A DNA stretch of 64,000 nucleotides from Powellomyces hirtus (lineage: Eukaryota > Chytridiomycota > Chytridiomycetes > Spizellomycetales > Powellomycetaceae). This document shows, in pieces, positions 45,810-56,308 of this stretch (position 1 is the first letter of the stretch; every line of letters starts with the position of its first letter). The stretch is taken from contig JAHLKG010000011.1 of the NCBI GenBank assembly GCA_025526995.1, positions 310,001-374,000 on the forward strand, given 5' to 3'. The notes under the pieces were generated by a model that saw only the letters and a program-made list of their open reading frames with translations, was not told the DNA's origin and did no database searches. The position numbers were made by a program, and so were the translations under genes.

Positions 45810-47958
45810 ATGGTCAGCTACGAATTCGAATGGAAGGACGGCGGAGATAACGTCGTCCTCACTGGCGACTTTGCCGAATGGAAGCAGGATCTCGTTGCCA
45901 CCAAGGTAATGGTTTCGCAGATTGAAAGCAGACGGTTGGGAGTGTTGTCAAGGATGTATTGAAGGATCAGCAGACGAATTGACAGTTTCAATGCCTGCAA
46001 ACTCCGGCCCGTCACCAACTCTATATTTTCCTCCACACGCGCAGGGCGAGGATGGAATCTTCCGAGCCAAAGTTGAGCGTCCCGCCGGCACGAAGATTAC
46101 CTTCAAATTTGTCGTCGACGGTGTGTGGATGAACGCGTCCAACTATCCTGTAGAGACGGACGAGGCCGGTAACCAGAACAACGTCTTCACCTTCGTCGAG
46201 GAGCAGCCCGCCGTTGCCAGCAAAGACGACAAAGAGCTCCCTGTCGTCGTCCCTGGCCACGTGGATGTCGACGCTGTTCCGGCCATGACAGTGGCACCTT
46301 TCGTGATCCCTGACGCGTCGGCCTTTGATGCCGAAGAGGAGAAGGCTGTCAGCCCCGCCACCGTCACTGTCCCGGCAGCGGAGACCACCGCCGTCCAGCC
46401 CGTTGCCGCCGTCATGGCAACTGTCAGCTCCGCTGTTCAGGCGGTCAAGGCTGCCATCCCAAGCCTCGATGACATCAAGTCTCACGTTCCCACCGTGGAG
46501 TCTGTCAAGGCTGCTGTTCCCAGCGTTGATGACATCAAGGCGGCTGTCCCCGGCCTCACCCCTGGTGAGCCCATTCTTCCCAGTGCTGATGCCATCAAGG
46601 CAGCTGTGCCCGGCCTCCACCCCGGCGAGCCCGTTATGGAGTCCGTTAGGGCCGCTGTTCCTACAGTGGAGTCGATCAAGGCTGCCGTTCCCAGCGTTGA
46701 CGCCGTCAAGGCCGCTGTCCCTGGCCTTACTCCCAGCGAGCCCGTCCTCCCCAAAGTTGACCCCGAGGTGGCAATCGAGGCCCTGCACCCAGTCGTGGAC
46801 GAAATCCACGCTGTCGTCCCCGAGACGAAACCTGTCGCTGAGGACAAGAACGTTGTTGAGCCCGAGGAAGCTATTGAGGCCCTGCACCCGGTGGTCGAGC
46901 AGATCCACGCCGAAGTACCCGAGGTCAAGGCCGTCGATGACGCTATCGTGGAGAAGCTCCACCCCGTTGTCGAGCAGATTCATGCCGAAGTACCAGAGGT
47001 CAAGGCAGTCGATGACGCTATCGTAGAGAAGCTCCACCCCGTTGTCGAGCAGATTCACGCCGAAGTACCAGAGGTCAAGGCAGTCGATGACGCAATCGTA
47101 GAGAAGCTCCACCCCGTTGTCGAGCAGATTCACGCCGAAGTACCGGAGGTCAAGGCCGAGGGAACCGTCGCTGAGGACGTGAAATCCGCCATTCCCAGTG
47201 TTGATGAAGTCAAGGCCGCCGTCCCAGGCCTTGCTCCCGGTGAACCCGTTGTTGAGTCCGTCAAGGCTGCTATCCCCAGCGTTGATGACGTCAAGGCTGC
47301 TGTGCCTGGCCTTGCCCCCGGTGAACCGGTTGTTGAGTCCGTCAAGGCTGCTGTCCCCAGCGTTGATGACGTCAAGGCTGCTGTGCCTGGCCTTGCCCCC
47401 GGTGAACCCGTTGTTGAGTCCGTCAAGGCTGCTGTCCCCAGCGTTGATGATGTAAAGACCGCTCTCCCTGGCTCTGCCCCCACTGAGCCCGCGCTCCCCA
47501 AAGTCGACCCCGAAGTGGCTATCGAGACCTTGCACCCCGTAGTGGATGAGATTCACGCCGTAGTCCCGGAGATCAAGCCGGTCGCTGAGGTGAAACCTGT
47601 CGCTGAGGAGACCAAATCCGTCGAAATTCCATCCGCCCCTGCCGCCACCGCCGAGAAGGAAGCCCCTGTTGAAACCCTTGCGCCCGTTGCGGCGTCTGCC
47701 ACTCCTGAACCCGCCACCGCCACCACCCCTAAGGCATCCACTGAGGTAGGTATCTATGATCTTATGATAGGATGAACCCGGCTTTCTCATAGATCTATCC
47801 TCTTAGCAACCCGCCGCATCTCCGGCCACGTCTTCCAGCCCAAAGAAGAAGGGTATCTGGAAAAAGGTTGGTTTCGTGTTCGTGACGAGTTGGTCATCGC
47901 GGCCACTGAATGGCTTTCTAATTACCCGTCTCTTTAGCTGAAGAGCATGTTCAAATAA
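45810..47958 (+). CDS. CBM48 (AMPK glycogen-binding) protein with long repeat region
   Basis: Exons: join(45810..45905, 46045..47745, 47807..47866, 47938..47958), 625 aa, in phase. Residues 1-90 form a CBM48 module: MVSYEFEWKDGGDNVVLTGDF, F(A)EWKQDLV, GIFRAKVERPAGTKITFKFVVDGVWM, then VETDEAGNQNNVF. The middle ~450 residues are Ala/Val/Pro/Glu-rich and built of two repeat types described separately. The last two small exons encode KKKGIWKKLKSMFK, a basic amphipathic helix found at the C-terminus of many fungal CBM48 proteins. S. cerevisiae Mdg1 and Crp1 have the same layout (N-terminal CBM48, long variable part) and act at the plasma membrane or on cruciform DNA. Membrane attachment by the C-terminal helix is inferred. 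Confidence 0.88.
46860..47470 (+). repeat. In-frame tandem repeats inside the CBM48 gene
   Basis: Block A: four copies of a 75-bp/25-residue unit (LHPVVEQIHAEVPEVKAVDD...) between about 46880 and 47160, nearly identical at DNA level. Block B: three copies of an 81-bp/27-residue unit (SVKAAVPSVDDVKAAVPGL...) between about 47190 and 47466, again nearly identical. Diverged copies of B occur from about 46440 to 46760. The high DNA identity points to recent expansion or homogenisation. Confidence 0.9.
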
Positions 47959-48689
47959 ACGCGAGATCCTTTTTGCTCGTTGACCCATCGCCTCATAGAT
48001 TCCCACCAAACGGCTCGATACCGGACGTTGGGGAAGCTGGACATTCCCTCCCCACCCTTCACATAGACTTTCTTGGGCTTTTTCCATTTTCCATTTTTAA
48101 TTTTCCTTTCCGATTCGACTCAACCCGTCGTCACCTTTCTACCCCACTCCCCGGACTCTATCTTTACATCTTCCTCTTCCTTAATTTTGTTTTCCTCCTT
48201 GCAGCCTCTACGTATTGTGCATGACCCATGGTGATGCACATGCCATCATGCCTGCTGTGCGTTTGTTTTGGTTCTCCTTTGGTGTTCTCTTTGTTTTATC
48301 TATGTCGCTTTTAGCCTTTTTTGTCCTTAAATCTATGCTTTGAACAAATGTGGACGCGAGCCATGGCTTGCATCGCTTTCTTGTAAATCAGGTGTGCAAT
48401 CGCTCAAGGATCCCGGTGTCACGAGGACAAAGCGACCATAAAAGTTGTGTAGCCTCCTTATGCAAAGGAAACTCGCCCTCGGCCGTCACAGATACACGCA
48501 CAAGTGCAGCAGACACGTTGAGATACAAGTGGGAAAGTGTGTATATTTAGATGCGTCAGAACGCGCGCAGAATGAATGAATGAATATAAGAGTTCAGCTC
48601 TTGGCACGTGGGAGTGTGAAAGGGCAGGTAAAACCACACAACAAACAAAGAATAAGATGCGGAAAAAAAGGCTTCTTTACGCAGATGAT
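47959..48689. terminator. Convergent 3' region, CBM48 gene / cyclin gene
   Basis: 731 bp between two convergent stop codons. It is T-rich on the plus strand after 48060, as expected for 3' UTRs. No gene seen. Confidence 0.4.
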
Positions 48690-50969
48690 TCAAAAAGGGT
48701 GCGAGACCGCAAACGGGAGGGGATGCGCCGCCATCGGGTTCAATGACTCTGAATACAGAGGGAAACACCCACCACTACTATCAAAAAACGCGTGATGCTG
48801 GTTCTGTTTCGTGATGTCAAGGTTCTGGAGGTCGCACATCAGAGCACAGTAAGTGCACGTGCAGTCGATGTGTGGGTGGTGAGGCCCGGGGAGGTGAGTG
48901 GAGTGCGGTGTGTGATGTGGTGGTTGCGGTTGTGGTGGTTGCGGTTGCGGTTGCGGTGGTGGGAGTGGTTCGGGGTGGTAGAATGACATGGGTGCGCTGA
49001 AGGGTGCGGTGAATGTGCGGCGGGATGTGCGTGGGTAGGGTGTGTAGGTTGCGTAGTGTGGCTGTAGCTGATGGGGTTGTTGTTGTTGGAATGTGTTGAT
49101 GTGGGTGGGGTAGGCTGCGATACGCGTTCGGAACGGTGTGCGTGCTGAAGTCGGGGGATGAAACTGCTGCTGCTGCTGCTGCTGTTGTTGTTGTTGTTGT
49201 TGCGGCTGTTGAGGGTACTGCAGCAGTGCAGGTGACGGGGTGCGGAGCGGCATAAGCTTCTGGTATGTGTCAGTACCGTGGCTAATTGCATTTATGCTCG
49301 TGGTCGGGAAGGGGGTTTCTAACCACCGGGGGAACGTGGATGACGGCGGGTAGGCCGAGTATTGAAGCATTGCCTGGGCGGACAACCGCGGAAGCTGGGA
49401 TGAGGATGTGGAGGAGAGGCATAGTGGTGGGTGCTCGCTTTGGGATTTGACGATAGGCGGTTGAAAGAGTTGGGTGAACGGCTGTTGTTGCAAGTCCTGC
49501 TGGTTCTGATAGGTCGTGGTATGATGAAGGGCGGATTGAGGGAGAGAGTGGAATACTGCGAGCTGCTGCTGCTGCTCCCGCTTGTGTTGGGGCGGCGGTA
49601 AGGGTGGTGCTTTGATGGCTTGGTTGAATGGCTGGTGGTTTACATCGAAATCAAAGCCCGTGAGGGTATCTGACCCAAATGGCATCTCGTCTGCGGTGGC
49701 ATCACCGTTCTCGTAAGAGAGCTGCTGATCGACGCCGGCAATGCTAATGTTGTTGTTGTTATTGTTGTTGTCCCAAGTCCCTGAATGGCCCAGATTCATG
49801 TGCGGAGGGAATTGCGGGTACATTTCGGGAACATGGTCTCCCTCGTCGTCTTCCTCGTCATGCTCGCCGTCCATGTCCGAGTCAACCGTCTGGTCCATTG
49901 GCACCGTCATTACCGGCGGGGCCGCATCCACAGCCGCAGCCGGTGCAGCCATGGGCGGCAGGAGGGCGTTGGAGTCCAGAGATGCCGGCAATGAGAGGCC
50001 TGGTGGATAGGCGGGGGTGGTGGCGGTGATATCGTTGTTGTACAGAGCCGCGTCAGAAGCCCAAGGACCCAGTACTGGAAAGTAGTCGGGTTCGTGGTTA
50101 TTGGGTAATGGCGTGATGGACGCATTCGAGGAAGCCGACGCCCAGGCCGTTGGCTCGGACAGATTGAAAGAGGAGGAAACCAGCGCCAGCGATGACGGGT
50201 GTACCTGACCGGTATACATATTGTGCAACATGGTGTCGGGAGGGATCTCCGGGAAGGGTACGGGTGGGGGCATTAATGCTTGCGCGATAGAAATCCTTTG
50301 CGAAAAGTTTGGGATAATATCTGCGATCCACGGGCTGACGAGGCATCTGGTGCCCAACTCGACGAGAGCAGCTGTCCATCGGTAGTAGGCGCCTACGCTG
50401 AGTTGGAGATTGTATTCGATCGCCGATGCGAACGCGAATTCGCACGCAGTGAGGTTTTCTGGTGAGGTTCTGAATGCCGTGGCCCAGACGGACAGGCCCA
50501 GAACGTTGTCGCACAAGACTTTGTGGGCGAGCATCATTGCGGCAATCGCGGCGTTCTCGATCGTCCACCACTTGTAACCCGCGTCAGGAATGTGTGTCAG
50601 CTGGCAGGACATGGCGGAAAGCATGTCGTCGAATTTTGCGGCTGCGAGGTCCGTCTCGCTGGGTGGTGGGCACGTCAGTGCTCTCCTCCTTAGTCGACGG
50701 AGGAACCGCAGCATCATCAGGGCTTCGGGGCCAGAGCTTCCAACGAGGTTGACGAATGTCCAGCATATCTCGTTGAGCCGTTGGTTGTTTCCCATTCGGA
50801 GCACGCCGGTGGGGATGGTGATGTCTGAATGTGACAGGGCAGGGTCGACTTCCATCCACATGAACTCGACGAGCTCCACGAGCATTTTGGTCAACCGTGG
50901 GACCTCGTCGGCGCGAAAGCACGGAAGAACCATGCCAGCTGACGGAGGTGGAGGCGACGACGGAGCCAT
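48690..50969 (-). CDS. Pcl/Pho80-type cyclin-box protein with polyglutamine tail
   Basis: Single-exon, 759 aa, ATG 50969, stop 48690. Residues about 85-230 form a cyclin box: CPPPSETDLAAAKFDDMLSA, then WWTIENAAIAAMMLAHKVLCD, LSVWATAFRTSPENLTACEF and the closing SAIEYNLQLSVGAYYRWTAAL. The order resembles Pcl-type fungal cyclins (AhKxxxD, then ExxFxxxIxYxL). These partner a Pho85/Cdk5-class kinase. The C-terminal two thirds is low-complexity: Asn runs, a thirteen-glutamine run coded by CAG/CAA (about 49163-49202) and His/Pro-rich stretches, ending near HPHIDCTCTYCALMCD, a short cysteine cluster of unknown role. A tail of ~500 disordered residues is unusual for a cyclin. Confidence 0.8.
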   Translation of the reverse strand: MAPSSPPPPSAGMVLPCFRADEVPRLTKMLVELVEFMWMEVDPALSHSDITIPTGVLRMGNNQRLNEICWTFVNLVGSSGPEALMMLRFLRRLRRRALTCPPPSETDLAAAKFDDMLSAMSCQLTHIPDAGYKWWTIENAAIAAMMLAHKVLCDNVLGLSVWATAFRTSPENLTACEFAFASAIEYNLQLSVGAYYRWTAALVELGTRCLVSPWIADIIPNFSQRISIAQALMPPPVPFPEIPPDTMLHNMYTGQVHPSSLALVSSSFNLSEPTAWASASSNASITPLPNNHEPDYFPVLGPWASDAALYNNDITATTPAYPPGLSLPASLDSNALLPPMAAPAAAVDAAPPVMTVPMDQTVDSDMDGEHDEEDDEGDHVPEMYPQFPPHMNLGHSGTWDNNNNNNNISIAGVDQQLSYENGDATADEMPFGSDTLTGFDFDVNHQPFNQAIKAPPLPPPQHKREQQQQLAVFHSLPQSALHHTTTYQNQQDLQQQPFTQLFQPPIVKSQSEHPPLCLSSTSSSQLPRLSAQAMLQYSAYPPSSTFPRWLETPFPTTSINAISHGTDTYQKLMPLRTPSPALLQYPQQPQQQQQQQQQQQQQFHPPTSARTPFRTRIAAYPTHINTFQQQQPHQLQPHYATYTPYPRTSRRTFTAPFSAPMSFYHPEPLPPPQPQPQPPQPQPPHHTPHSTHLPGPHHPHIDCTCTYCALMCDLQNLDITKQNQHHAFFDSSGGCFPLYSESLNPMAAHPLPFAVSHPF

Positions 50970-52780
50970 TTGGGTGGAAGACAGGTATTTGGTCCCTGGT
51001 GGTTTATCGGGCAGTGTAGAAGAAGAAATCCGCGCTAGTTTTGATTGTAGCGCCAGGATATCGCACGTTGAACGGCATCAGCGTTTGCAGAGGAATATGT
51101 CATGCACTTGCACAAGGCAACGAAGCAAGGGGAATGTTTATGTATCTGCTTTTCAAGTGCTGCCATATTCAGAGGATTTTCTTTTGTAGGGAAGGGCGGG
51201 GCAAAGTGAAGAAAAGGAAGTGTGTGATGGGAGGCGGAGTGGGAAGTTGGGCGCAAAGCAGTAACAAGACACGGTGCATTTACGTGTGCTAAAGCGTAAA
51301 GTTGACTTTAGTTGCGATTACTCTGTGCCCCAACCGCAAGAGTTCCGGAATAACGGGAACGCAAAAAACAAGCGGGACCACAATGGTAGGGACAATGACA
51401 CAATGACCTTGGTGGAGACATTTTTCGCTACGCTAAATGCAAGAATCAGATCCCCTTCTCTCCGAGTGGTGCCGCCCACTGGCATCAGATGTTTGCTGAC
51501 AATCGTTGGAAAAGAGGGGGCCAAGAGAAAAATGGTTTTTCCGTGGGAAGACCAAGAAGGCCAGGCCCAGGCGACCCGATGGCAACGTCAGGGGCGCGGC
51601 CAAGAAAAACCAAACAGGGGACCTCTGCTAAGTGTGGGGATAAGGGCGGTAATCAAGTCGCCAGAAGAACAATAGGACGCATTTGGGTTGCGCCCACGGG
51701 GGCTAAGTGCAATTGGTTTTGTTTGTTCAAGGGTGACATTGACACGTCACGAATTCTCCGTCACGCAAAGCGCAAACGCCCATTGAATCTCCGCTCTGCT
51801 TACGTAAAGCGCGATCATCGTCTTTCATCATGTGCATGTCCGTGGAGTGTCTTTTTTTTCTGTCTCACTGACTGACCCGCGCCGCTTGTACGTCCATTGA
51901 ATCTGAGTGAATGAATTTGAATGCGGCAGTGATGAAGGAATGATCGAATCTTTGTCGACAACAGATGCATATCTACAACCTTTCAGTCGCCGCACACTAT
52001 TGGCACACTCATTTTCCAATCTCGTGGATGTGCCTTGCCGTTGGGTTTCGGTTGTGGATTCATGAACGGCCCAGCAGATATCATAGCAGACAGGAGAGAA
52101 AATAAGGACGATGTCTCATCCTTGTAGGGATGACCGTCCCACGAAAGTAACATTGACGAATTGGTTGAACCTGACCTGGTGACATCATAAGAATACACAC
52201 TCCGCCAGCTTGAATAAAGTAGGTTGGTATTATGACCGCCAGTCTGTCGTTCTTCCGTTTCTTTTCTTCCCTTTGCATGGACACACACCACTTGGCGAGC
52301 GAGGGGCGCGCGCACGATCCAACATCCATGGGTCTTTCTTTACCCCACTCCCATCATCACCCACCCCCTTTCGGCTGCTTTTAGTCAACTTTTTCATCCT
52401 GCCGTTATATTTATGATGAATTTGTCAATGTTTCTTGTTTAACCGTCCTTCACGAACCTTCTTAATTGGGTGCACGAAAACGCGAGGCGCGAGTAAATGT
52501 ATTAATATTTAGTTCTCTCCCTCGCACAATCACGAGCCACCCCCTCGCTCTTTCGACAATTTCGCTTGAACGTCCACGTCTTTTTGGCCATTTGACCGCC
52601 AAAATACTCTGAAACCCCCTGTCTTTCCGTCAGTCCAACTCCGCACCCGCCAGTAGAAATCACCGGATTGATTCAACGGTAACCTCAGCCACACTTCAGA
52701 GAACGGTATCCTGCAGCAGAAAGGGAAAGAAACCAGGGGGGAAAATAGAAACGCGGGAAAAGAGTCAGAGCGGACCCGAC
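50970..52780. other. Intergenic between divergent cyclin and RGS genes
   Basis: 1.8 kb holding both promoters. Frames up to 133 codons occur but none shows motifs or plausible introns. Pyrimidine-rich sequence around 52500-52650 precedes the RGS gene. Confidence 0.4.
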
Positions 52781-54428
52781 ATGCCAAGTGGAAACGGTGA
52801 TGCTAAAGCCTCGAAACCGGTGAAAAGGCCAGCTGGGAATTGGACAACACCTCCTGCGACTGCTGTTTCTTTGCACGATACTTTGCACGATACCATGGAG
52901 ATGACAGCGCCAGCTCCTCCACAACCACAAACAGGCCCCGCCGAAATGAGTGAGGCCCAAGTCGCCGCGGTGCCGTCAGTCACAGTGATAGTGCCTCCCG
53001 CAACTCTTCACCCGCCGGTCCAAGTGCCCCTACGCACCAGCATTGACCGCGCTTCGACGGTGACCAGCCAGACGGGCAGTCGGTACGACAAGCATGCCTC
53101 GCTGATGAACCTGCAACACATTTTTCGCTTCCGTTCAGCACCTGTCGTGGCGACGGCCCCAAAATACCCCGACTGCCCACACTTTACTGCTGTGTTTGCG
53201 CGGGCCAACAATGGCTCCACTTCCAAACTGGGCAGTCCTGTGATTTTGGTTGGTGCACCTCCACCGCTCGAGCGGGTATTGGCCGACGCCGAGCCCGCGC
53301 CGTTCGACCGCAACTCGTATCTTGCATTCAGCAGGAAAGTATTGTGCCCCGAACTACCGGCTTTCTACCTGGCTGTCCGCGCGTTCGAAGCGTGCACAAA
53401 TACGTCGTATGACCATTACCAGCGTGAAGTGCAATGGATTCTCGACGAATTCATCAGCGAGAAGGCTGATCATCAGATCAACATTGACGTCAAACCTCGC
53501 AAAAATGCAGAAAATCTCGCCCGTGCCAATCTGGAAAAGCGCAAAATTGACAGGACCATCTTCATGAGCGTCCAGACTGACATTCTTCAGCTAATGACTG
53601 TTGACGTTTAGTACGTATCATGCTCAACCTTTTTGGAATTCACCCCCAATCTCACCAATTCCATCTATTCGGTTTTTAGCCCAAAATTCCTCAATAGTAT
53701 CACCCTGAAGCGGCGACTCGTACTCGCTAGGCAGGAAGCCCTCTGGTGGATGCACCCGTCCACATGGAAGGACTTGACGTTTAAGGAATTTTTCAAGTTC
53801 CCGAATCCGATCAACGAGACAGATGCGCGCTGCCACAACTTCTGCCTGTTCTCTCTAGTCGTAGTCGGCTGTTTGCTGCACGCTGCCGGGATCGCCGCTG
53901 GGAAATGGGTGCTGGTCTATGCTGCTTACGGATTTCTGGCGAGAGTCACCTGTGGATCCCGCCTCGATCCTCAAGCTGTAAGTTAGCGCATATACAGTCT
54001 TGGTTTCACGATCCATTAACAATTGACCTTTTCCTTCTGTTTTCCAGTATGTCGTTCTTTTCATCATCTCGCCCATCGTAGCACGCGTCCTTAACTCGTC
54101 ACCCAAATTTGTGGCAGGCCCCCCAAAGCGCTTCGCGCAGTTGTGCGGGCTTATATTTTCCTCTGTCGGGCTTGCACTTATCTTCACCGACAACCCGATA
54201 CCGGCATACATCTTGTATGGAATCCTCGCCTTCATGTCGTTTCTCTCTTGCGTCTTCAATTTGTGCCTCGCTTGTCATGTCATCTACTTCCTCTCTTCGC
54301 GCGGCTATCTCCCGCCAGACGTCTGCTCCGACTGCAACGCAGAATACTGTTCCTCGAATGCCCTCACCGAACATCGTGGAATGAGCCTGGGAAATGCGAA
54401 AGTGAACCACGGTCCCGAAAACGCTTGA
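52781..54428 (+). CDS. RGS domain fused to DUF4395-type membrane domain
   Basis: Exons: join(52781..53610, 53680..53977, 54048..54428), 502 aa, in phase; the split codon at the first junction restores Y277 of VDVYPKFLNS. The N-terminus is Pro/Ala-rich. An RGS domain spans about residues 160-285: FDRNSYLAFSRKVLCPELPAF, YQREVQWILDEFIS, ENLARANLEKRK, FMSVQTDILQLM. Four hydrophobic segments follow, FCLFSLVVVGCLLHAAGIAA, WVLVYAAYGFLAR, then two pairs around LCGLIFSSVGLALIFT and YGILAFMSFLSCVFNLCLAC, with RLDPQ between, matching DUF4395. RGS domains speed GTP hydrolysis by G-alpha subunits; placing one on a membrane protein would keep it near receptors. That link is inference. Confidence 0.85.
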
Positions 54429-55024
54429 GCGAGCGAAAGAAAGGATGTGACCAGGTTTGTCTTGTCGACTGACATATGGGCAAGTTGTGGTTAGCACAAC
54501 TTTTGTAGTGTATATACTTCCAGTTCGTTACGCGTTTTTTTTTTCTTGTCCCTTTTTTCCCCGTTTCTACCCACATTCCCTGTGTACATAGGAGGATTGG
54601 ACGGAAATCAAGTTCCTCCTCCCCACACAGGACTCTGATTCCTTCCCCTCGCATCATGTTTTGGTCGGTCCCCGTTCTAGCCATCGTTTTAGTCACAGCA
54701 TTTGTTTGGACTGTTGGAATCACACGGACTCTTCTAATAAAATCAACTGATAGACAAATTCGCACACTCAATCGGCACTCTACATATGGATGAAATGGGA
54801 AGGATATGTTCTTCTTGTCGCAATTGAGGTTTTAAAAGAATGCATATTGATGAATGTACAAAGGCAAAAGAGACGACTTGCGTCGCGAAGCCATCTTATT
54901 GAATGTCAGCAGTTTCAACATATATCTAACATGCATAGGCACCCGAAGAAAGTAGCTGATAGTCCGTTTCAGTTGGGCAAGAAGTCAGCTCAGTAGCACA
55001 CACCCCGAGCCGCTTGATGCAGAT
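54429..55024. terminator. Convergent 3' region, RGS gene / carboxypeptidase gene
   Basis: 596 bp between two convergent stops. A T-run lies at about 54536-54545 and AATAAAA at about 54737, a good polyadenylation signal for the RGS gene. Confidence 0.45.
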
Positions 55025-56308
55025 CTAGGATCGCGCCGGGGTCAAGATGGGCACCTTGTTGTCCAGGACGAATCGAGCATAGTACACGACGCCAGCGAAG
55101 GCCTCCTCGCCAGTGGGCACGATGAGCCGCGCCGGGAGGGCGAATCCATACGAACCAGTGTCACGAAGCTCGATGGTGAATCCAACCATGCGGGCCTTTG
55201 CGTTCATCCAGTCATCGGTCGCCCCAGCTGCCGGGTAGAGGTCTGCGCCGGACTGAGACGTGTATCGCGTTCCATAGACGCTTCTGATCGCATCCCGCAT
55301 CCCGTCTCCGAGGCGGGTGTAAAAGTCGTTGTTTGGTGGGGCGTCGTAGGTCCAACCCCATGGGCGAAGGACGTACTGTCCGTACGAATGGAGGTCAATT
55401 CCAGCGACACGGTTGGGGAGGGAAAGGGCGAATTTGGAGAGAGCGAGCGTTTCGGGCGCGGAAAAAGCTTTGGTGCCCGAGTAGGTATCAGAGCACGGGT
55501 CTTGGGACGCACCGACCACGTTCCAGTGTTCGTCCCAGTTGCGGTTGAGATCGGTTCCGATGCAGGAGGAGCCGGCATTCTTGCCTCGGTTCTTGCGCCA
55601 CATGCGGTTGGTAGTGCGGGAATATTCGTAGCCGTCCGGGTTGGACATTGGGGTAAAGTAAAATTCCAGGGAATCCAGGAGGGCGGCGGCAGGGGAGCCC
55701 GCGGGGGCGGTGAGGAGTGAGTGGGCAATGTACATGGTGGTGGCCGAGGATACCCATTCTCGGGCGTGGATGCCGCCGTTGAGCCAGATGGCTTTTTTGG
55801 GTCCGGTTTTGGCGCTGGTGATCTTGAATGCGCGGAGGGCGCGGCCTTGCGCGGACTGCCCGACGGAACCGAGGTCTTTGAAGGTGGCTGGGTAGGCAGA
55901 GGCCCATTTAGCGATCTGAGCGTTGATTTCGGCAAAGGAACGGTAGGTGCTGAAATACGGGTCAGACGGGGCGGCACGCTTCTGGAGCGTTTGTTGGCTG
56001 ACCGGGATCATTTCCTCCTTCAGGAGTGCAGCCACGTCTTCAATGAACGGTTCGCATCGAACACCCGTAGCCAGGAGCGCGGCCTTTTGTGCATCGTTAA
56101 CACGGACATCAATGGGTCGCGCCTTCTCGCCAGCGCTCACGCCGTGATGAGACCACACGTCGAGATTCTGAGTCTCAATGTGGGAAACCTGTTCTGCTGT
56201 GTCCAGCGTGCATCGCAAGACCTGCTCGCGAGGTTGTGGGAGGGGCGAGGCGTGGGTGCTCAGGGCCAAGAGAGCGAGAGCGGTAACCGTCGACAATGTG
56301 CCGCGCAT
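55025..56308 (-). CDS. Secreted M14 zinc carboxypeptidase (carboxypeptidase A-like)
   Basis: Single-exon, 427 aa, ATG 56308. The N-terminus MRGTLSTVTALALLALSTHA is a clear signal peptide. A propeptide follows to about residue 110, ending near a KR site (LQKRAAP). The mature enzyme has the M14 zinc site HAREW (His and Glu ligands near residue 180), NPDGYEYSRTTNRMWRKNR, DLNRNWDEHW, the third ligand in GIDLHSYGQ, and the catalytic glutamate in FTIELRDTGSYGF. GSCCIG-type disulfide cysteines are present (SSCIG, DPCSD). The enzyme should remove C-terminal residues from peptides outside the cell or in the vacuole, fitting saprotrophic feeding. Confidence 0.92.
   Translation of the reverse strand: MRGTLSTVTALALLALSTHASPLPQPREQVLRCTLDTAEQVSHIETQNLDVWSHHGVSAGEKARPIDVRVNDAQKAALLATGVRCEPFIEDVAALLKEEMIPVSQQTLQKRAAPSDPYFSTYRSFAEINAQIAKWASAYPATFKDLGSVGQSAQGRALRAFKITSAKTGPKKAIWLNGGIHAREWVSSATTMYIAHSLLTAPAGSPAAALLDSLEFYFTPMSNPDGYEYSRTTNRMWRKNRGKNAGSSCIGTDLNRNWDEHWNVVGASQDPCSDTYSGTKAFSAPETLALSKFALSLPNRVAGIDLHSYGQYVLRPWGWTYDAPPNNDFYTRLGDGMRDAIRSVYGTRYTSQSGADLYPAAGATDDWMNAKARMVGFTIELRDTGSYGFALPARLIVPTGEEAFAGVVYYARFVLDNKVPILTPARS

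Noticed and set aside
46021..47790. 589-codon open frame on the minus strand, Gly/Asp/Leu-rich
   Set aside because: It lies exactly opposite the repeat-rich exon of the CBM48 gene and mirrors its repeats. It is an antisense by-product of biased composition and codon use.
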